Part shown: positions 23,166 to 34,299 of the stretch, piece by piece | How the letters are laid out: each line of letters opens with the position of its first letter | Numbering within the stretch: the stretch's first letter is position 1 | Assembly (NCBI GenBank): GCA_020466095.1 | Contig: CM035806.1 | Coordinates: 1,271,602 to 1,335,601, forward strand | Direction: 5' to 3' | DNA length: 64,000 nt | Origin: Chlorops oryzae | Lineage: Eukaryota > Arthropoda > Insecta > Diptera > Chloropidae | Notes under the pieces: model-generated | Told to the model about the DNA's origin: nothing | What the model saw: only the letters and a program-made list of their open reading frames with translations | Database searches by the model: none | Position numbers and translations under genes: made by a program

Positions 23166-23434
23166 GTACGTTAGGAGTTTAGTATGAAAAAGGGTCAATT
23201 TTGAAAGATTAAGTGAATTTTGATTTTTCAAAAAACGTTTCTTCAGCCGGTTGCCGAACCTAACCGAAAAAGTTTGTTGTACACGCATAGTTCGGACCCG
23301 AACCAATTATTTCCTTTCGCGTATAGCCCAGGCTCAAACCTAACAATTGTTCTGCACAGTCATATCTAAGAGACACACCGGAAATTTGCGCTGTAAAGTC
23401 CTAGCTCTGAATCGAACCTTTTGTTCCGCTGACT

Positions 23435-23731
23435 TAGAAGAAGAGGGTCAATGGGAGAGGGAGAGTGAGATAGGGTGAGTAAGAGAGGGAAAGTAAGAGA
23501 GGGTGAGTAAGAGAGGGTGAGTAAGAGAGGGAGAGTAAGAGTGAGAGAGGGATAGAGAGAGAGCAAAAGGGAGAAGTTGGGTTGGAGGGGGAGAGGGAGA
23601 GAGAGAGACGAAGAGAGGTAGAGACGAATAGAGGGCGAGACGAAGAGAGGGAGAGACGAAGAAAGGGTGAGACAAGGAGAGGGAGAGACGAAGAAAGGGT
23701 GAGACGAAGAGAGGGAGAGATGAGAGAGTGA
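23435..23731. repeat. Polypurine tract at B/C junction
   Basis: GA-rich tract equivalent to 8155-8459 and 30790-31600; marks the boundary of units B and C. Confidence 0.93.
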
Positions 23732-23857
23732 TTAGTGGTTCGTGAACTTACTTATTAGAACCCTGGGGGGTTCGAAACTCCATTCGAGACTATCCATTCA
23801 ATCAATAAGGTCATAGCTGAAAATGTTTTTAAGAAAAATAAAACATTTTCTTCGAAC

Positions 23858-23863
23858 TTTATT
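23858..23863 (-). terminator. Poly(A) signal of ODC copy C
   Basis: AATAAA on the minus strand, about 20 bases after the stop, conserved with copies A and B. Confidence 0.55.
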
Positions 23864-23883
23864 GATTTTTTTTAGTCAGTCAG

Positions 23884-26800
23884 TCAAATGTTAGTTTTGT
23901 TCTCTTCACATTTCATAAAATGCAATGTTCTCGGCAATGTGAAGCCATTGAATGGACTGGCAAGCGGAATGGTGTAAGCACCCATGTTCGGGAACGCAAG
24001 GTAATCGCCGCAAGATAAATTCGGCAAGTAAAGATTCTCAACGATCTGTTGGGGAAATTTTTGAAGCGAATCCAATATTTAATCGACCTTTAAAAAGCCT
24101 TCAAAAAGAAAATTGGAGAAACTATGTGTACTACACAAACCTTATCTAAAGCATCACAGGTTGGTCCCCAAATAAGTGTTTTGAATTTTGGAAGATTTTC
24201 ATCATCGTCCACATCCTGCAAAGCGAATATTTGAGAGTCCAAAATAAAAAAAAAATATTGTTTAAAAAAAAAATGGATTAACTTACCAGCAAATGTTGCA
24301 CGGTAAGCTGATGATGTTCATATAAAATGCAATTGAAACAACCATAGAGTCCATCGTTGACGTAATACATTTTAGTGTCCAATTTGCCTCCCGTCCGGAC
24401 CTCGCGTTTCGCATGAATCTTACAAATTAACGTGTAGACGGCGGCAACAAAAAAACGCCCCGGCTCGGATATGATTTGGATTTTCTCATCGGGAAAATGA
24501 CGTTGCAACGATTTATCAATAATGTTGGCAATCTGAAATTGATCGATATTCGATAATAGCATTCGACAGTCCTTCGTCCCGCTCCTCGCTTGTACGTACT
24601 TCAATGAATTGCTCATCGTTGCTCCCCGGAAATCCACCGCCAATATCGAGTACATTCATGTCAAAGCCAAGCAATTTTCCACATTTAAAAATATTTGCAG
24701 CCATTGTGATTGCACGATCGTAGGCCTGGAAATCACCACAACCGGAGCCCACGTGAAAGCTTACGCCAGTGACCTAAAGTTTTCGAGTAAAACAAATATT
24801 ATCAATCATTCAAAAGGGATTATTCTGAAAGCGATGACAAGTTTTCTTTGAAAGTGAAAAATTTTAAGAATTTTGGCGCTAAAATTTTTTTTAAAAACTG
24901 ATTACAACTAGTCTAGTTTGGGTCTAGTTTCGAACTGGTCCAAAAGGGACTAGTTGTAATCAGTTTGTTTTTAATTTTAGGCTCAAAATTCTTAGAATTT
25001 TTCACTTATTCTATATATAAACTTTCATCGATATCGGACTCATGAATTTTTCAAACAACCAATTACAACTAGTCTAGTTTGGGTCTAGTTTCAAACTGGT
25101 CCAAAAGGTACTAGTTGTAATCAGTTTTTTAAAAAAATGTCAGCGCCAAAATTCTTAGAATGTTTCAGTTATTCTATATATAAATTTTCATCGAAATCGG
25201 ACTTCATGAATTTTTCGGATATTTTGGATTTTTGGTCCAAACTCTCTAAACGTCTTCTTGCCCCCCAAATTTTTTTCCGGTTAATGTCTTATAATTGCTC
25301 AATATAGGTAACACTGTTGAAAATATAAGCGCTACCAAAGCACTGTTTCTCTCGCTACGCCCTTGAGTCTGTAGCCACAAGAAAAAAAATCATCTTCAAT
25401 AGAAGATTTCTGACTGCAGTCATAGAGATATATACTTAACTGTCTGGAGGAAATTTTTACCATCCCAGCAGTTATTTGTAACCGATGGTAATGCAAAGGG
25501 CAATGGGAAGGGCTTACTATTTATGCATTCCGGAATGCCGTATTTTGAACACGGCGATGTTCTTTCGAATGTAATGCATGACTATTTGCATTACCATCGT
25601 GGGCAAATAAGTGCTGGGATGGTAATGGGAAAAGTTATCGAAAAGATAGGTATGCTTTTGTAATTTCCTATTATCTACTTGCAGGCCCGTAGAGAGAAAT
25701 TTGCGGCCCGGGGGATTCTTTTCCGGGGTCCTCACAGAAATGTGCGACAAAAAAAAAAAAATCCCCTTGCCAATTGTGGGCCCCTTCAGAAAGCCCGGCC
25801 CGGAAAATCCCCCTTTTCCAGCCCCCCTCTCTACAGGCCTGTATATTTGAGCTCTCAAGTAATGCTTTAGAAGTATGTAACGCTTTGCTTTCGCCATGAA
25901 CACATTACCTTTTCGATTAGCCCTCCATGCAAATTTACATAATTTACTTTGCATTCCAATTTTGCATTCCTATTTCATCGATGAAAAAATGCATTACTTT
26001 GGTAATGCACTACCTAATTAACTGTTGGGATGTTGCGACTACCTTGCAGGCAGCCTGTCGCCAAATGACCCCATGTCTACACTGTCGTCAGTATAGAAAA
26101 GTGAAGTAGTGAACAAAAGTCAACAGCTTTTCCAAGCGGTAGCACTAGGAAAGGTATACTGACCATGTCGACAACGTGTCTCCAACTAGTAATTCATCGT
26201 GACCTTGTCCATGCATCGGTACTCGCGAAAGGGTACTCCTTTTGTCTACATAGTAGCTACCGACTTCAATAGCTCGTCATTAGTTTTTTGGTCTACATGT
26301 AGACATGCAATGACAACTCAATGTTAAATGTCTATAGCGCAAAGCATTGCGGTGGGTATAGCTGCGGAGTAGTACTGTCGACGCGGTCAGTAGTGAAAGA
26401 GTATAGATTAACTATTGTCATTTCCTGCAGGGTAGCATTTCATGAATCCTAAAATGAAGAATTGTGTGTGTGTGAGGATGAATTATTAAAGATTCGTCAC
26501 TGTTTTCCTCATATTCCACAGAAGGGAATAGCGTAGGGCGAGGCTAGTTTATCGTATAGCAGATCGCAAGCAGTGCTCGGACTTCTAACACTTTTTTCAC
26601 TTTATACCTTTTCTACCACGCTAGGTCCAAATCTACCACCTTTTTTTTTTTTTACTTATTTATGCATTTGTTTTATTTATTTTATGATCATTTAGAATAA
26701 TTGAGAACATAAAAAATGTGGTTCATTGTTATGTATTATATTATTGAAAAATATGTTGGCAGCTTCCAATTGTCAAGAATGTTGTCAAGAATGGCAGTAT

Positions 26801-29800
26801 TGGCGCTTAACGACATCCAATAAATATTGACACATTTTTTTATAATAAGAGAAAATACCTAAAAACATGTAAGTTTCCCAATTTTCTACATGATCAGATG
26901 TGATATTTTGTATTACTATTTTAAACAATTTTAAATCTACCACTTTTTATATAAATCTACCACTTCTTCTTTAAAAATCTACCACCTTTAAGAATTTTCA
27001 AGTCCGAGCACTGATCGCAATATCTCAAAAACAATTCACCGCAAGTGAAAACATGATATCTATTAGCGAAAATAAGGTGCCTCGGGAGGGCATCTCATCG
27101 CCTGTGTGGCGAGTTGAGAAGGCTTGACTTTTGGCATTCAAACAGCTGCACCTCTAAAATCCAACTTATTGCACAAGAAGATAATTTCTATAGGCATTTT
27201 ATGAAGGGATAAATTACTAATCCACCAAGATGAATAAGAACTCATTTGCTCAACTAACACCGTCCTAACTTACACTCAGAAAATTATTGAGATCTAAAAA
27301 TAAGAAAAAAAATCTAGAAGCTGGAATGTGAAATTCTTTTTTTTTCAATCTTAAATCACTATAAACAAGATTTAAGGATCTTGATTTTAAGAATGAATAC
27401 TCGATTTAAGAACAAAACTCTAGAAACAAGAATCGCAATTTTTATTTTAAGAGAAAATTCTTAATGTATGGTCATTTTACGATAATTCATGGATTTTGAA
27501 CCGAGTGGTATCTATAGGCCACATAAGCCTTTTTAAAGTAAATTTAGCCCTATTTTGTTTTCCCCTGTGGTCAGTAGGTCGCTCCCGATATTTGTGACAT
27601 GCCATAGTGTCAGTCCTTGATGACTAGCCATTTCACCTACCATATGAACAGGGGTGGGCACCAATACACTGAAGCTTTTGCATGTAAGTGTGCTGCCTGC
27701 GCTTTACTCTGCACTGAGAAAAATGTTTAGGAAATTAAAAATTTTTGAAAAAATTGAAACTTGAATGCGGCGAATAACAGTCAAGGCGGAAAACAAATAA
27801 TTTCATACGCAAAACTATGCAAAGCATGCATACGTTAAAAACTTTTCGCTTGCTTTCCCTTTTTAGAATGTAGCTACAGCCTTTTATGATTGGTTAATAT
27901 TCTCTCACTGACAAATTTTTCGTTCTCTTCTCTGTCGCTGCTGCTTTTGTGTTGCTAAACAAGTTTTTACTCTCACAGCTCCATGGAGCTCTCATGTCCA
28001 CCCCGGATGTCACATGAACCTGAAAGAGTAGACAGGCCTCAGTTCACATTTCCCTATTGGCTGTCTATGATTTTCTTTGCTGTTTGCTTTAACTTCGATA
28101 GCTCAGTGGTTTAAGCTGTGATTCGACAGTCGCGAGGTTCGGGGTTCAATCCCTGCTGGCGACGAGAATTTTTCCTACGTTTTTATACCCGACACACTCT
28201 GTGTCGAGGGTATATTGCGTTTGTGTGGTTGTATGTAACACCCAGAACCAGTCGAGATAGACCATACAAAATATATAAAGAAATGATCAGCGTCACCAGG
28301 AGATTAGATTAAGACATGTCTGTCCGTCTGTCCGTCTGTTTGTATACAGTTATCTTATCGAAGGAGTTGAGCTATCTTGAAGAAATTTGGTATGCGTTCT
28401 AACGGGGGCATGAGTAAGAACAAGTTCGAGAATGAACGCGATCGAACCATTTTTAGGGGTACCTCCAGTACTAGGGTCTGTTACGAAAATCACAAAAACT
28501 GTTTTAAAATCGGAGATTTTCAAGATATTTTGATTAAATTTGGTATTTGAACATGTTTAAAGGCAAGTACTGTGATCTAACAAAATGTAAAAGTGGGCGT
28601 GGCAGAAGGGCGTTTTTCGAAAACTCTCTCCTACACCCGAAATTCAAATGGGACTTAAACGAAAATTGGCACTTATGCTTCCTTTGTAGCCATGAACATC
28701 CTCCCAACATCCTTTCCTAGATCGGTCCATTATTAAGGGTACCTCCAGTACTAGGGTCTGTCACAAAAATCCCAAAACTGCCTCAAAATAGGACTTTTTC
28801 TAAATATTTCAATGAAGCTTAGGATTTGGAGTGTATTTAAGATTCCGATTAGAATTCAAAAAAATTTTACAAGTGGGCGTCGCAAAGGGGTGGTTTTCAT
28901 AAAAAAAATTTAACAAACGTCGGTATATTGGGCCCCTTATGGCCTTAAACACCTCTTGATATTAAAAATTATTTGAACATGTGTGTCTGTGTCGGGTATT
29001 CTATTGTCAGGCTCGCCTGACTATAACACCCTTACTTGTTTAAATTAAATTTTTTTGTTGTTCATAGTTTAGTTGTTTTTGAAGACAAAAATTTTCTCTT
29101 AAATTTAGCACGTATTTTCCCTCAGTGTATAATTTTGAATGTTTTTCACATTTCAACGATCCAAATCCTCAGTAGGTACATCAGTGACTCACCTTCAGAT
29201 TTAAACTTTTCGCTAGCAGCATCAAAGCTGTGACATCATTATCAGCATCGCAGCCGAACTTATCGCCAAGTGGGATCAGCGCAGTTTTAGCTTCACTTCG
29301 AAAGCGTACAATCAAGCTATTTAAGTACGAAATAATTTGGAATGTTTAGAGAAACATTGAATCGTTTATTATCGCTGGACTTACTTCATATCGGGATAAT
29401 TTTCAAAAATCTTGTAAATCTCGAATTCAGTGTCAACGGTACACGTTGTGATATTATTCTCTTTTGCATACTCCAGGTGGCTCATGGGCTTGCAAGGGTT
29501 CGCAAATATTATTCGATCAGGTTCAACACCAGTTTCCAGTACCTTAATTTAGAAAAAAAAGGTTTTTTTTTTTAAAGAGGAATAGTGAACAATATTCGAT
29601 ACATATGTAGGTATACTTTCCCCCCTCAAACCGAACCTGTTTTATTTCATTTTTCGAGGCACAATCGAATCCGGTTCCAAGATCGGCCAAAACTTTCACT
29701 ATGAACGCATCATCATTGCACTTTACAGCTATGGAATTTGTTCTTATAGAGATTATTAATTTGAACATTACCTTATACTTGATATATGTATGTATGTATC

Positions 29801-29979
29801 TCACCGTAGTAGGGTTTAATACGAGGTAAATGCTCGCGCCACGTGTTGAACTTTGCGATCAATTTCGTCAGATCGCAGATATTCAGGGCTTCGTCTATAT
29901 TGTGAAGTCCGTCATCTTTGATAATTTCTCTCAGATTCAATTCGTTTTCGTAATAGTTTATTTCACCGAATTTATACAT
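23884..29979 (-). CDS. Ornithine decarboxylase-like, tandem copy C (Asp to Glu variant)
   Basis: Eight exons: 29979-29805, 29728-29637, 29542-29385, 29316-29193, 24773-24600, 24532-24287, 24215-24141, 24045-23884; 401 residues with intact GT-AG introns. The PLP lysine, HVGSGC, GGGFPG, EPGR, WGPTCD and MGAYT motifs are all canonical, and EPGRFFVAA is closer to typical ODC than the VEA of copies A and B. The YDH Asp is Glu (residue 313, codon GAA) with His following. Exon 4 has KTALIPLG where A and B have KDAQCPLG or KDAQFPLG. C-terminus ends KTNI with a TGA stop instead of KTNN/TAA. Likely expressed enzyme; the substrate is uncertain because of the Glu. Intron 4 is about 4.4 kb, the shortest of the three. 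Confidence 0.91.
24860..25215. repeat. Intronic minisatellite, 2 units (copy C)
   Basis: Two units of the 161-bp repeat (marker AACTGGTCCAAAAGG at about 24934 and 25096). The first unit differs most from those of A and B. Confidence 0.85.
25464..26029. mobile_element. Foldback MITE, CCCAGCAGTTA ends (in C)
   Basis: Same element as in B; inner end at 25618, outer end CTGTTGGG at 26022-26029. The about 480 bases after it (26030-26505) are shared with B only; no gene seen there. Confidence 0.6.
26571..27013. mobile_element. hAT-like MITE with 8-bp TSD (in C)
   Basis: Same insertion as 3175-3619: TIR CAGTGCTCGGACTT / AAGTCCGAGCACTG, TSD ATCGCAAG (26563-26570) and ATCGCAAT (27014-27021). Absent from unit B. 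Confidence 0.8.
28092..28166 (+). other. tRNA-like sequence (in C)
   Basis: Paralogue of 4693-4767 with A box TAGCTCAGTGG and B box GGTTCAATCCC. Confidence 0.5.
28180..29041 (+). mobile_element. DINE-1/Helentron-type element (in C)
   Basis: Orthologous to the insertion at 4781-5666; shorter GTCY tract (about 28319-28341), same CTTACTTGTTT end. Confidence 0.65.
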
Positions 29980-30746
29980 TTTCACTCGGATGAATGATTC
30001 AAAAATGTAAAAACACAACGTCCAACGACTCCGGGCCTCATGAATCGACTAATAATCCCATCTCAACTCTGAGTAGGTATTTTGGTCTAAGCCTTTTCTT
30101 TATCAAAATTCTATACTTTGAGATCATCTCTTATCATGTCATTCATTAGTTCATTAATTTTTCTTTTCCTGTTGGAGTATTGCTGCTGTTAATTTTAATT
30201 AACAAATGATAGTGGAAATATTTCATTATTTTGAAGGTAGGGTGTCCCATACTAAGGTGATTTTTTTTTAGTAGGGTTGGTAGTGGTGAGGGGAGTTACA
30301 AGGATTTCAAGATTTTAACGGTTCTATTAATAGTTTGCATTGCAGTTTTAAGGATTTTCATCAAAGTGAAAATTTTCTTTACACTTTTGTACCTATAGGT
30401 ATACGTAAGTTAGGAGTTTAGTATGAAAAAGGGTCAAATTAACGCAAACTTTCCTTTCACAATGACCCCTTCTACTAATATTATAAAGAAAATCACTTTA
30501 GTACGGGTCTACTTAATAATGCTCCGGAAGCTTTTTTTTTATTTCAATTTTGAAAGATTAAGTGAATTTTGATTTTTCAAAAAACATTTCTTCAGCCGGC
30601 TGCCGAACCTAACCGAAAAAGTTTGTTGTACACGCATAGTTCGGACTCGAACCTATTATTTCCTTTCGCGTATAGCTCAGGCTCAAACCTAACAATTGTT
30701 TTGCACAGTCATATCTAAGACACACATCGAAAATTTGCGCTGTAAA

Positions 30747-30784
30747 GCAAAGAGTATAGAATCTATAGATTCTATACTCTTTGC
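30747..30784. other. Perfect 38-bp palindrome
   Basis: Left arm GCAAAGAGTATAGAATCTA is followed without spacer by its exact complement. It replaces about 40 bases (CCTAGCTCTGAATCGAACCT and on) found at the same place in units A (about 8120) and B (about 23400). Confidence 0.95.
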
Positions 30785-30789
30785 GCTGA

Positions 30790-31600
30790 CTTAGAAGAAG
30801 AGGGTCAATGGAAGAGGGAGAGTGAGATAGGGCGAGTAAGAGAGGGAAAGTAAGAGAGGGAGAGTAAGAGAGGGAGAGTAAGAGAGGGTGAGTAAGAGAG
30901 GGAGAGTAAGAGTGAGAAAGGGATAGAGAGAGAGCAAAAGGGTGAAGTTTGGTTGGAGGGGGAGAGGGAGAGGGAGAGGGAGAGACGAAGAGAGGGAGAG
31001 ACGAAGAGAGGGTGAGACGAAGAGAGGGAGAGACGAAGAGACGAAGAAATGGTGAGACAAGGAGAAGGAGAGACGAAGAAAGGGAGAGACGAAGAGAGGG
31101 AGAGATGAGAGAGTGATAGTGAGATAAATGGAGGGTAAGAGAGGGCGATTTAGAGAGGGATGAAGAGATAATGAAAGGGAGAAGTTGGGTGAAAGAGAGG
31201 AAGAAAGAGGGAAAGGGAAGGTGAGAGCTACATATATAGAGGAAAACGAAAGAGATGGGGAGAGAAATAGAGAGTAGAAGAGAGATTTAGAGAATACTCG
31301 TAAAAGAGATAGAGAGAGGGAAATATATAGAGAGAGGGAGGGAGATAGAAGGACGAAGAGATATAGAGATTAAGAGAGGGTAAGAGATAAAGAGAGGGAG
31401 AGAGATATATAGATAGAGAGAGATAGAGAAAGATAGAGAAAGATAGAGAAAGATAGAGAAGAGAGATTGAAAGAGATTGAGAGAGATAGAGAGAGATATA
31501 GATATAGAGATAGAGATAGAGCTAGAGAGAGATAGAGATAGAGATAGAGGGAGATAGAGTGAGATATATACGGGTTGAGAGGGAGAGAGAGGGAGCGACA
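30790..31600. repeat. Polypurine GA / (GATA)-rich tract right of the array
   Basis: About 800 bases of purine-rich DNA: first the GAGAGG type shared with the units, then GAGATAGAGA type (31260-31560). It includes the right boundary of the duplication array. Confidence 0.92.
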
Positions 31601-33590
31601 ACTTCATTTTTTGCAAAATTTAAGTTATTGATTTTTGCCACGTTCTCTTCTTCTGAGGCAGGACGATGTTCGCGGCGCAGGATTATATATATGTATGTAT
31701 ATACATACATATTGTATATATACGGAGCACCTCGAATAATTTCAAGGATTAAACGCCCCTAATTTTCGCTAAACAGAATGGTTATTTAAAGGATTCCTCT
31801 CCTTTCCGCCTGACTTCTTTTGACTTCCATGAAAACTCAACAAAGTCTTTTTTTGGTCTAAAGTATCATATTTAATTATAAAACTTTAGATTTCATAACT
31901 ACACAAATGACTTTAAGAAAACAGTTTTTTTTTTTTGGTTGTAAAAACAGCTAAAACGGCTTAAACTACGCTAAAAAAAAAACAAAAAAATAAACATTAG
32001 AATGGCACACAAAAATTTTAAAATTTTCTGTGATATCTTCTCAACTAATTTTGAAAGGCAATGAACTCTTTCGACCAATCGCTGTTTGCACTGACCCTTG
32101 GCAAACAGTTTCAGTTTACTGGAGTCCATTGCCTCTCGCAAGTTCTTTATTTCTTTGTTAATTTAATTATTTTGTAAGTATACCTTTAAAAAAAAAAAGG
32201 AACTAAATTCACGTTGCTATCAAGCTCATTTGAACTCTGACCCTTAAATTCGATCAAATGAGCATGTAGCGATATTGGAAAATAACACGGCGGAACATGT
32301 AAAATGTAAACAAAAAAACAAAAATTTCGACTGCAGTTCCTGAAAGTACTCCATTAATGTACCGAATTCCTATATATTTATACATATGCTAAATTGGCTA
32401 TAGGCTAATTATAAATCGATCTCGAAAAGTGCAGCCGATAACTAAGTTGCACATTTCGTTGGTTTTTGCTTATGGCCAAATGTATCTCTCGTATGACGTT
32501 TTATATATTATTTTCCTGTCTATAGCAATTTTGTTTTTTGGCCTTAGACATGGCGAAAGCAGCTGTGATAATAATTGATCAGAAAATACGAAATATTGCA
32601 CAGGTGTTCTCCAATTCTGCGTCATAGCTCCAAAGCCGGTGCGAATTTTTTCAAAAATTTTTCGAATAATATGAAGGAAAAACAACACTAGACAACAGCT
32701 TGGAGCACACTTTTAGGCATCCAAGCGCTCCTCGATACCGTTTTGGCACTGAAAACTTGAAAGTTTTTACATCAAAACAGAGAAGAAAGAACTAAAAATT
32801 TCCCTTGAAATAGCCTCTTCATTTATCATCCAGTGCAGATGATTCAGAATCAAAAAAAAAATTTATTTGCAATCAGAGTTGCATTTTTGGGGAATTGCAG
32901 TCAAAATTTCGTTTACATTTGATAACCTCAAAAATGTGTGTCACAGTGTAATCGAGAAACTTAAATGTACGTTTTTTTTTTGTGTTTAATTTTATATTAA
33001 TTTTTTTTTAATGCAAGTTCAACAAAAGGTTCTCCATCAATTTTCTTGTGGCGTTTTCATTTTTCAATTTCGCACACTCAAATTTCCTTGCCAGAAATTG
33101 GCAATAGAGGGAAATTTTGAATTGATGCTTCAGAACACATTTATTTCGCTTAGTGCTCTTCTAAGTTTATCCCATTATTCCGAGAATATCTTGCCGATTT
33201 TCTTTGGGGTTAAAACCTTTTGTTGAAAACTTCTGTGGCACTCAAAAATTTGTTTTTTTTTTTTTAATAAATTTATACCAGATCGAAAAAATGAAATTGC
33301 TTTTCCAATAATCGCAACTAGATCGAGAAAAGAAATATTTTTATATTGAATTTGATTTCAAGATCTTTAAATTATTAGCTTTAGTTTCGAAGTCAATAAT
33401 GCATTCTTGTGATTTTCATTATTTTGAACCCAGACTTATGTATGTGCCTCAAAGAAATCGAGCTTTAAGAGCCTATCAGATTTGGTTTATCGCAGAGAAC
33501 AGAGAAATGATCGGCTCGGATGCGAAATAATTCAACTGCGATCAGGCGAATTGTTAATATAAAAAACAATAATTATATTAAAGAATATAG
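31601..33590. other. Noncoding, AT-rich
   Basis: No gene, tRNA or TIR element supported. Contains short ATGTATGTATATACATACAT-type simple sequence at about 31690 and many A/T runs. Open frames are short and show no protein character. Confidence 0.6.
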
Positions 33591-33595
33591 AATTA

Positions 33596-33722
33596 CAGTC
33601 GAACCTCTCCAGAGCGAATTCCTCTATAACGAGTTCATGCTCTTACAATTCAATGAATTCGCCCCCGAAAAGAGAATTCTTTTCCGGTTTTATTTCAGGT
33701 GCCTAATAGAGAGTTTTTGACT
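33596..33722. mobile_element. Possible pogo/Tigger-like MITE fragment
   Basis: CAGTCGAACCTCTCCAGAGC at the left and AGAGAGTTTTTGACTG at the right are loosely inverted, in the style of CAGTCGAACCTC pogo/Tigger ends. Short and diverged. Confidence 0.35.
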
Positions 33723-33795
33723 GAAAAACCCTTAACGATCAACGATCGAGAATCAAAAATTAAAATTTAAAAGAAAAAAAAAAAAAATGAAACTA

Positions 33796-34144
33796 CCCAG
33801 CGGCCAAAATGCTGCCTACAGAAGCAATGAACCGTAACACATTTTGTAGGCCATATGCAGTAATGCATACGACCTTATATACCATTCTAGTATACTATAA
33901 TTCGATCGTGGCCGTTTTTGTAGAATGAACGACTACCACCATAACATAAAGTAAGCTATATAGCATTTTTTGCTAAAAAAAAAAAAAAAAAAAGCATAAG
34001 GATTGATGTCATTATGAGCTCATTATTAGATCACAATGAGTTTGATTTTCGGTTTTCAATTTCAATTTCATATTTAGCTCTTCTTAAGCTCATTTTGAGC
34101 TACAATAGAAATTTTCAATTTTGTGAGCTCATTTTGCCCGCTGG
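33796..34144. mobile_element. TIR element CCCAGCGGCCAAAAT
   Basis: Left CCCAGCGGCCAAAATG, right CATTTTGCCCGCTGG, inverted with one or two mismatches. About 350 bp, AT-rich, noncoding; no certain TSD. Confidence 0.6.
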
Positions 34145-34290
34145 AATTGTTATGCAGTTCGCCTGACAATTTCGTATACTTTGTAAGCTATTGGTGGCCA
34201 GTTCGCCAACAATCTCGTATACTTTATAAGCTCCATTTGAATATTCATCAGGTCGCTTACAGTGTCGTATACTTTGTAGACTTTAGGCAC
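34145..34290. repeat. Three diverged direct repeats of about 45 bp
   Basis: TCGTATACTTTGTAAGCT-type motif at about 34171, 34213 and 34264, each preceded by a CAGTTCGCC / CAGGTCGC motif. Function unknown. Confidence 0.6.
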
Positions 34291-34299
34291 TGTTGGTCG

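Larger units (their letters stand above)
8460..23731. repeat. Tandem segmental duplication, unit B (middle)
   Basis: Second copy of the ODC segment, enlarged by three private insertions: a 4.3-kb TIR-bounded segment (11547-15880), a MITE (16498-17169) and the LTR retrotransposon (18856-23165). It lacks the hAT-like MITE shared by A and C and retains only a scar of the DINE-like element shared by A and C. Confidence 0.88.
23732..31117. repeat. Tandem segmental duplication, unit C (rightmost)
   Basis: Third copy of the ODC segment. Homology runs to about 31117 inside the purine tract; after GAGAGTGAT the sequence no longer matches the starts of units B and C, so the array ends here. Confidence 0.88.
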
